Under the pieces are notes generated by a model. That model had not been told where the DNA came from. It was given only the letters and a program-made list of their open reading frames with translations, and made no database searches. A DNA stretch of 64,000 bases from Actinokineospora enzanensis DSM 44649 (GTDB taxonomy: Bacteria; Actinomycetota; Actinomycetes; Mycobacteriales; Pseudonocardiaceae). The stretch lies in assembly GCF_000374445.1 (NCBI RefSeq), contig NZ_KB894439.1, positions 1 to 64,000 of the forward strand, given 5' to 3'. Below are positions 60,885-64,000 of this stretch, one piece after another (position 1 is the stretch's first letter; each line of letters begins with the position of its first letter). A program made the translations under genes and the position numbers.

Positions 60885-63017
60885 CTAGTGTGCGTGGTCG
60901 AGGGGCGCGTCGGCGAGCCGATTCAAGGCGTCGAGCTGCTGCTGGACGCGGGTGGCGGCGTCGTCGCGGTGCTGGTCCCGGCAGAGGTCGAGCGCCTCCC
61001 GCCAGACCTCGCGGGCCTCGTCGACCTGGCCGAGAGCGCTGTGCGGGTGACCGAGCCCGTCGAGGACCTCGGCCGACTCCACCAGGCTGCCGGTGGCACG
61101 GAAGATGGCGAGGGCCTGCCGGTAGTGGTCGATGGCCTCGGCGTGGCGGCCGCTGTGGTGGGCGATGTAACCGAGGCTGTCCAGGGTGGCCGCCTCGCCG
61201 ATGCTGTTGAGGTACAGCCGGTGCAGGGCGAGCGCGGCCCGGCAGTGCTCGCGGGCGGTGTCGTGGTCGCCCAGGTGCGCCGCGTACCAGCCCACGGCGT
61301 TGAGGGCGTGCGCTTCCAAGGTGGGCTTGCCTGCCTCGTGGTAGAGGTCGAGGGCGTGGTGGGCGTGGGCCAGGGCCCGCTGGGGATCGCCGCGCCGCCC
61401 CCACACTCCCGCGAGCTCGCGGTGCGCGTCGGCCTGGCCGCAGTGGTCCCGGTGGTGTTCGGCGAGAGCCAGGGCCTCGCCCACGCGGGCGACGGCCTCC
61501 TCGTCGTGGCCCAGCGCGGAGAGGGCCGAACCCAGCTGGCAGAGCGCGTCCACGTGGATGGCGATGTTGGTCTGGTGCGCGGCCGCGACGGCGGCGGCCC
61601 GCCAGACGACGAGCCGGTCGTGGGCGTGCCCGCGGCGGAGGTGGAAGGCGGACAGCCGGAGGGCCAGCTGCCAGACCGTCGGGTGCCACCGCTGGGCGAT
61701 GGCGGTGCGCTGGGCGGCGAGCAGACAGGCGTGTTCGCCGTCGAACCAGGCCCATGCCGCCGTGATGTCCGGTAGTCGGTGGGAGACCGGGCCCGCGGCG
61801 GGTGCGTACAGGCGCGCCGGGTAGGCGACGGGGCCGAGGAGTCGATCGGCCGTGTAGGCGGTGTGGGTGTAGAAGTCGACCACGCGGCGCAGCGCGGACT
61901 CCCGCGTCTCGGCGGGCAGGTCGGCGGCGATGGTGGTCGCGTAGGCGCGGACCAGGTCGTGCATCGCGTACCGGCCGCCCGCCGTGCGGTCCATCAGGGA
62001 AGCCTCGGTCAACGCTCGCAGCACCGCGTGGGTCTCCCGGTCGGGCAGGCCGAGCAGGGCCGCAGCGCCGGGCAGGCCGATGTCCGGACCGGGGGCGACA
62101 CCGAGCAGTGCGAACGCCTCACGTCGGCGATCGGTGAGGTGGCGCAGCGACCAGGACAGGACCGTGGGCAGGCCCGCTGTCCTGTCCTCGGAGTCCAGCG
62201 CGTCCAGGCCGAGCATGCGCAGTTCGGCGACGGTGTCGCGCAGCGGCAGCCGGGGATCCGCGCGGGCGGCGATCAGGCCCAGCGCCAAGGGGAACCCGCC
62301 GCAGAGGCCGACCAGCTCGGTGATCGCCGGTTCGTCCGCGTGCCCGAGCGCGGTGGTGAGCAGCGCGTGGGCCTCGGTGTCGGTGAGGACGTCCAGGTGG
62401 ATCGGCCGGACGCCGGTGCGGGAGGCCAGGCCGAGCAGGTGGTTGCGACTGGTCACCAGGACGGCGCAGCGGTCGCCGCCGGGCAGCAGCGGGGTCACCT
62501 GGTCGGTGGTCGCCGCGTTGTCCAACACCAGCAGCACCCGCTTGTCGGCGAGATGGCTGCGGTAGAGGTCGGCGCGGCGATCCGGATCGGTGGGCTGGTG
62601 GTCCCGCTCGATACCGAGGGCCTCCAGGAAGCCTGCGAGGATCTCGGCCGGTTGCGCGGGGCCGTCGGTGGGGCTGAAGCCGTGCAGGTCCGCGAACAGC
62701 TGGCCGTCCGGGAAGCGGTGCCGGTTGTGGTGGGCCCAGGTCAGCGCGAGCCAGGTCTTGCCGATGCCGCCGGTGCCGTCGATCACGCACAGGCCCCCGG
62801 TCGCGGCGTCGGACAGGTTGTCGAGATCGGCCAGCCGGTCGGTCCGGCCGACGAAACCGCGCGGTGCCGGGGGCAGCTGTCGCGGTGTCGGCCGGTCCGG
62901 GGTCGCGTGCAGGTGGACGCCGCCGGTGATCGTGTGGGCCTGCACCGACGTCGTGGCCCCGACGGCCGTGTTCGACACCGCGATGTCCGGCTTGTCGGGC
63001 CGGTCCTCGGTCGTCAT
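60885..63017 (-). CDS. NB-ARC/TPR STAND ATPase (AfsR-like without DNA-binding domain)
   Basis: A 710-residue signalling ATPase. The N-terminal motif VQAHTITGGVHLH followed by PRQLPPAPRGFVGRTDRLADL is the usual entry to this actinobacterial group. The NB-ARC domain has Walker A DGTGGIGKT (80-88), Walker B VLLVLDNA (161-168), VTSRNHLLGLA and the GGFPLAL motif. A helical region leads to about six TPRs (from about 460, for example HALNAVGWYAAHLGDHDTAREHCRAALALH). No SARP/BTAD or HTH domain is visible. ATG at 63017 with GGGGGACC upstream. Related STAND proteins act as regulators or as phage sensors; the role here is open. Confidence 0.85.
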   Translation of the reverse strand: MTTEDRPDKPDIAVSNTAVGATTSVQAHTITGGVHLHATPDRPTPRQLPPAPRGFVGRTDRLADLDNLSDAATGGLCVIDGTGGIGKTWLALTWAHHNRHRFPDGQLFADLHGFSPTDGPAQPAEILAGFLEALGIERDHQPTDPDRRADLYRSHLADKRVLLVLDNAATTDQVTPLLPGGDRCAVLVTSRNHLLGLASRTGVRPIHLDVLTDTEAHALLTTALGHADEPAITELVGLCGGFPLALGLIAARADPRLPLRDTVAELRMLGLDALDSEDRTAGLPTVLSWSLRHLTDRRREAFALLGVAPGPDIGLPGAAALLGLPDRETHAVLRALTEASLMDRTAGGRYAMHDLVRAYATTIAADLPAETRESALRRVVDFYTHTAYTADRLLGPVAYPARLYAPAAGPVSHRLPDITAAWAWFDGEHACLLAAQRTAIAQRWHPTVWQLALRLSAFHLRRGHAHDRLVVWRAAAVAAAHQTNIAIHVDALCQLGSALSALGHDEEAVARVGEALALAEHHRDHCGQADAHRELAGVWGRRGDPQRALAHAHHALDLYHEAGKPTLEAHALNAVGWYAAHLGDHDTAREHCRAALALHRLYLNSIGEAATLDSLGYIAHHSGRHAEAIDHYRQALAIFRATGSLVESAEVLDGLGHPHSALGQVDEAREVWREALDLCRDQHRDDAATRVQQQLDALNRLADAPLDHAH

Positions 63018-63105
63018 CGTCGGTCCCCCGGTGGTCGGCGATTCGGCGCTGGAAGTCGGGCGCCGGGAATCGATTGTGTTCCCCGGTTTCACTACCGGCA
63101 CGTAG

Positions 63106-64000
63106 TCATCCGTTCGGGCGATCCGTTCCGGCGGCGAGGTTGTCGAGCTGTCGTTGGACGCGGGCCGCGTCGTCGGGGCGGCCTTGGGCTCGGTAGAGGG
63201 TGAGGGCTTCCTGCCAGGCCGTGCACGACTGGTTTGTGTGGCCGAGCGAGGCATGCGGGTGGCCAAGGCGGTCGAGGGTGTCGGCGCGGCGGTAGGTGTT
63301 GCCGACCTCCTCACTCAGGCGCAGAGAGTGTTCGTAGTGGTGGATCGCCTGATCGTGGTCGCCGCTGTTGTGTTCGGTGTAGCCGAGGGTGTCCAGGACG
63401 GCCGCTGTCCCGTCAGCGTTGTCGTGCGCGTGGTGGAGAGCCAGGGCAGCAGCACAGTAGGAACGGGCAAGGTCGTGCCTGCCGAGGCGGGTGGCGCACC
63501 AGGCTGCCTGGTTGAGGGCGATGGCTTCCCATACCTCGTTGTCGAGGGTGCGGAACAGGGTGACGGCCTCGGTCGCGTGCGCCATGGCCCGGGGGTCGTC
63601 GCCTTGGCGGCCGTGGGCGCGGCCCAGTTCGCGGTGGGCGTGGGCCTGCTGGGTGGTGTCGCCGCAGTGGTGGGCCAGGTCCAGGGCATGGCGCAGGTGG
63701 TGGATGCCCTGGTCGGGGCGGCCCAGGTCGGCGTGAGCGCGGCCGATGTGGCGGTGGGCGCGGACGCTCGTCTCCGGGGGGAGGTGTTCGGCGACGGACA
63801 GGACGGCGGTCCAGACGGTGATGCGGTCGTGCAGGCAGCCGCGGCGGTCGTGGTAGCCGGCGAGGGCCCAGGCCAGGTCCGCGACGGCCTGGTACCAGCC
63901 GTGGGCGACGGCGACGCGCTGGGCGGCGATGAGGTTGACGGTCTCGGCGTCGAACCAGGCCAGCGCGGCAGCGTCATCGGCCGGAACGAGGCCGCGCTCC
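63106..64000 (-). CDS. second NB-ARC/TPR paralogue, C-terminal part (cut by window edge)
   Basis: An open minus-strand frame enters at the right edge and ends at 63106; 297 codons are visible, all TPR-like (ALAWFDAETVNLIAAQRVAV, AHRHIGRAHADLGRPDQGIH, HAHRELGRAHGRQGDDPRAM). The end LGHPHASLGHTNQSCTAWQEAL and DDAARVQRQLDNL parallels LGHPHSALGQVDEAREVWREAL and DDAATRVQQQLDAL of the neighbouring gene, so the two are tandem paralogues. The ATPase domain must lie outside the window. They are 88 bp apart. Confidence 0.8.
   Translation of the reverse strand, partial: ERGLVPADDAAALAWFDAETVNLIAAQRVAVAHGWYQAVADLAWALAGYHDRRGCLHDRITVWTAVLSVAEHLPPETSVRAHRHIGRAHADLGRPDQGIHHLRHALDLAHHCGDTTQQAHAHRELGRAHGRQGDDPRAMAHATEAVTLFRTLDNEVWEAIALNQAAWCATRLGRHDLARSYCAAALALHHAHDNADGTAAVLDTLGYTEHNSGDHDQAIHHYEHSLRLSEEVGNTYRRADTLDRLGHPHASLGHTNQSCTAWQEALTLYRAQGRPDDAARVQRQLDNLAAGTDRPNG

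Overview
The window is GC-rich chromosomal core from a high-GC actinobacterium. The best guess is a Pseudonocardiales member (Actinokineospora/Saccharothrix/Lentzea-like). The reasons are: many GTG starts with 4-nt stop/start overlaps, BldD, mIHF, a helicase-dead actinobacterial PriA, DUF5313, DUF948/DUF6167 and AfsR-like NB-ARC/TPR proteins, plus gene orders shared with Mycobacterium (tyrS-mpg-arg; pyrR-pyrB-pyrC-carAB-pyrF-mihF-gmk-rpoZ-coaBC-metK-priA-fmt-rsmB; alaS-ruvX-mltG-aroE; aroC-K-B-Q-efp-nusB). The genus was not tested. No insertion sequence, prophage or CRISPR array is visible.

Layout. 1-707: the 5' end of a 16S rRNA gene on the minus strand with its leader, promoter and a perfect Crp-type palindrome. 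708-11241: tyrS, mpg and a complete arginine operon argCJBDFRGH on the minus strand, with a relic of an SGNH hydrolase between mpg and argH. The argC promoter overlaps an ARG box and appears to give a leaderless mRNA. 11522-17475: an amino-acid ABC transporter, a GNAT acetyltransferase and two luciferase-like flavin monooxygenases. This resembles the Bacillus operons for modified sulfur amino acids. 17460-22081: AAA ATPase + HNH nuclease + KAP P-loop ATPase, a Septu-like defence candidate with an extra KAP gene. 22129-23758: O-methyltransferase and asparaginase.

23759-31664: flavoprotein, rsmB, fmt, def and priA. Two gene-free stretches here (23759-24590 and 28460-29291) carry eight copies of a paired DnaA-box module, two boxes 19-20 bp apart. 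In the second stretch the copies sit in a roughly 160-bp tandem array. A third gene-free stretch (26573-26984) holds decayed duplicates of the fmt/rsmB junction. PriA has an unusual insertion of about 118 residues inside its zinc-binding domain.

31686-45183: DUF5313, metK, coaBC, rpoZ, gmk and mihF, then the pyrimidine operon pyrR-B-C-(membrane protein)-carA-carB-pyrF, whose 5' UTR carries a PyrR-binding hairpin. bldD is divergent from pyrR and has a BldD-box. 45926-53326: nusB/efp, small membrane and hypothetical proteins, a MarR repressor with an operator exactly in its promoter spacer, and aroC-K-B-Q. 53481-60823: lipoprotein, prepilin peptidase, aroE-mltG-ruvX-alaS, DUF6167 and DUF948. 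60885-64000: two tandem NB-ARC/TPR paralogues, the second cut by the window edge.
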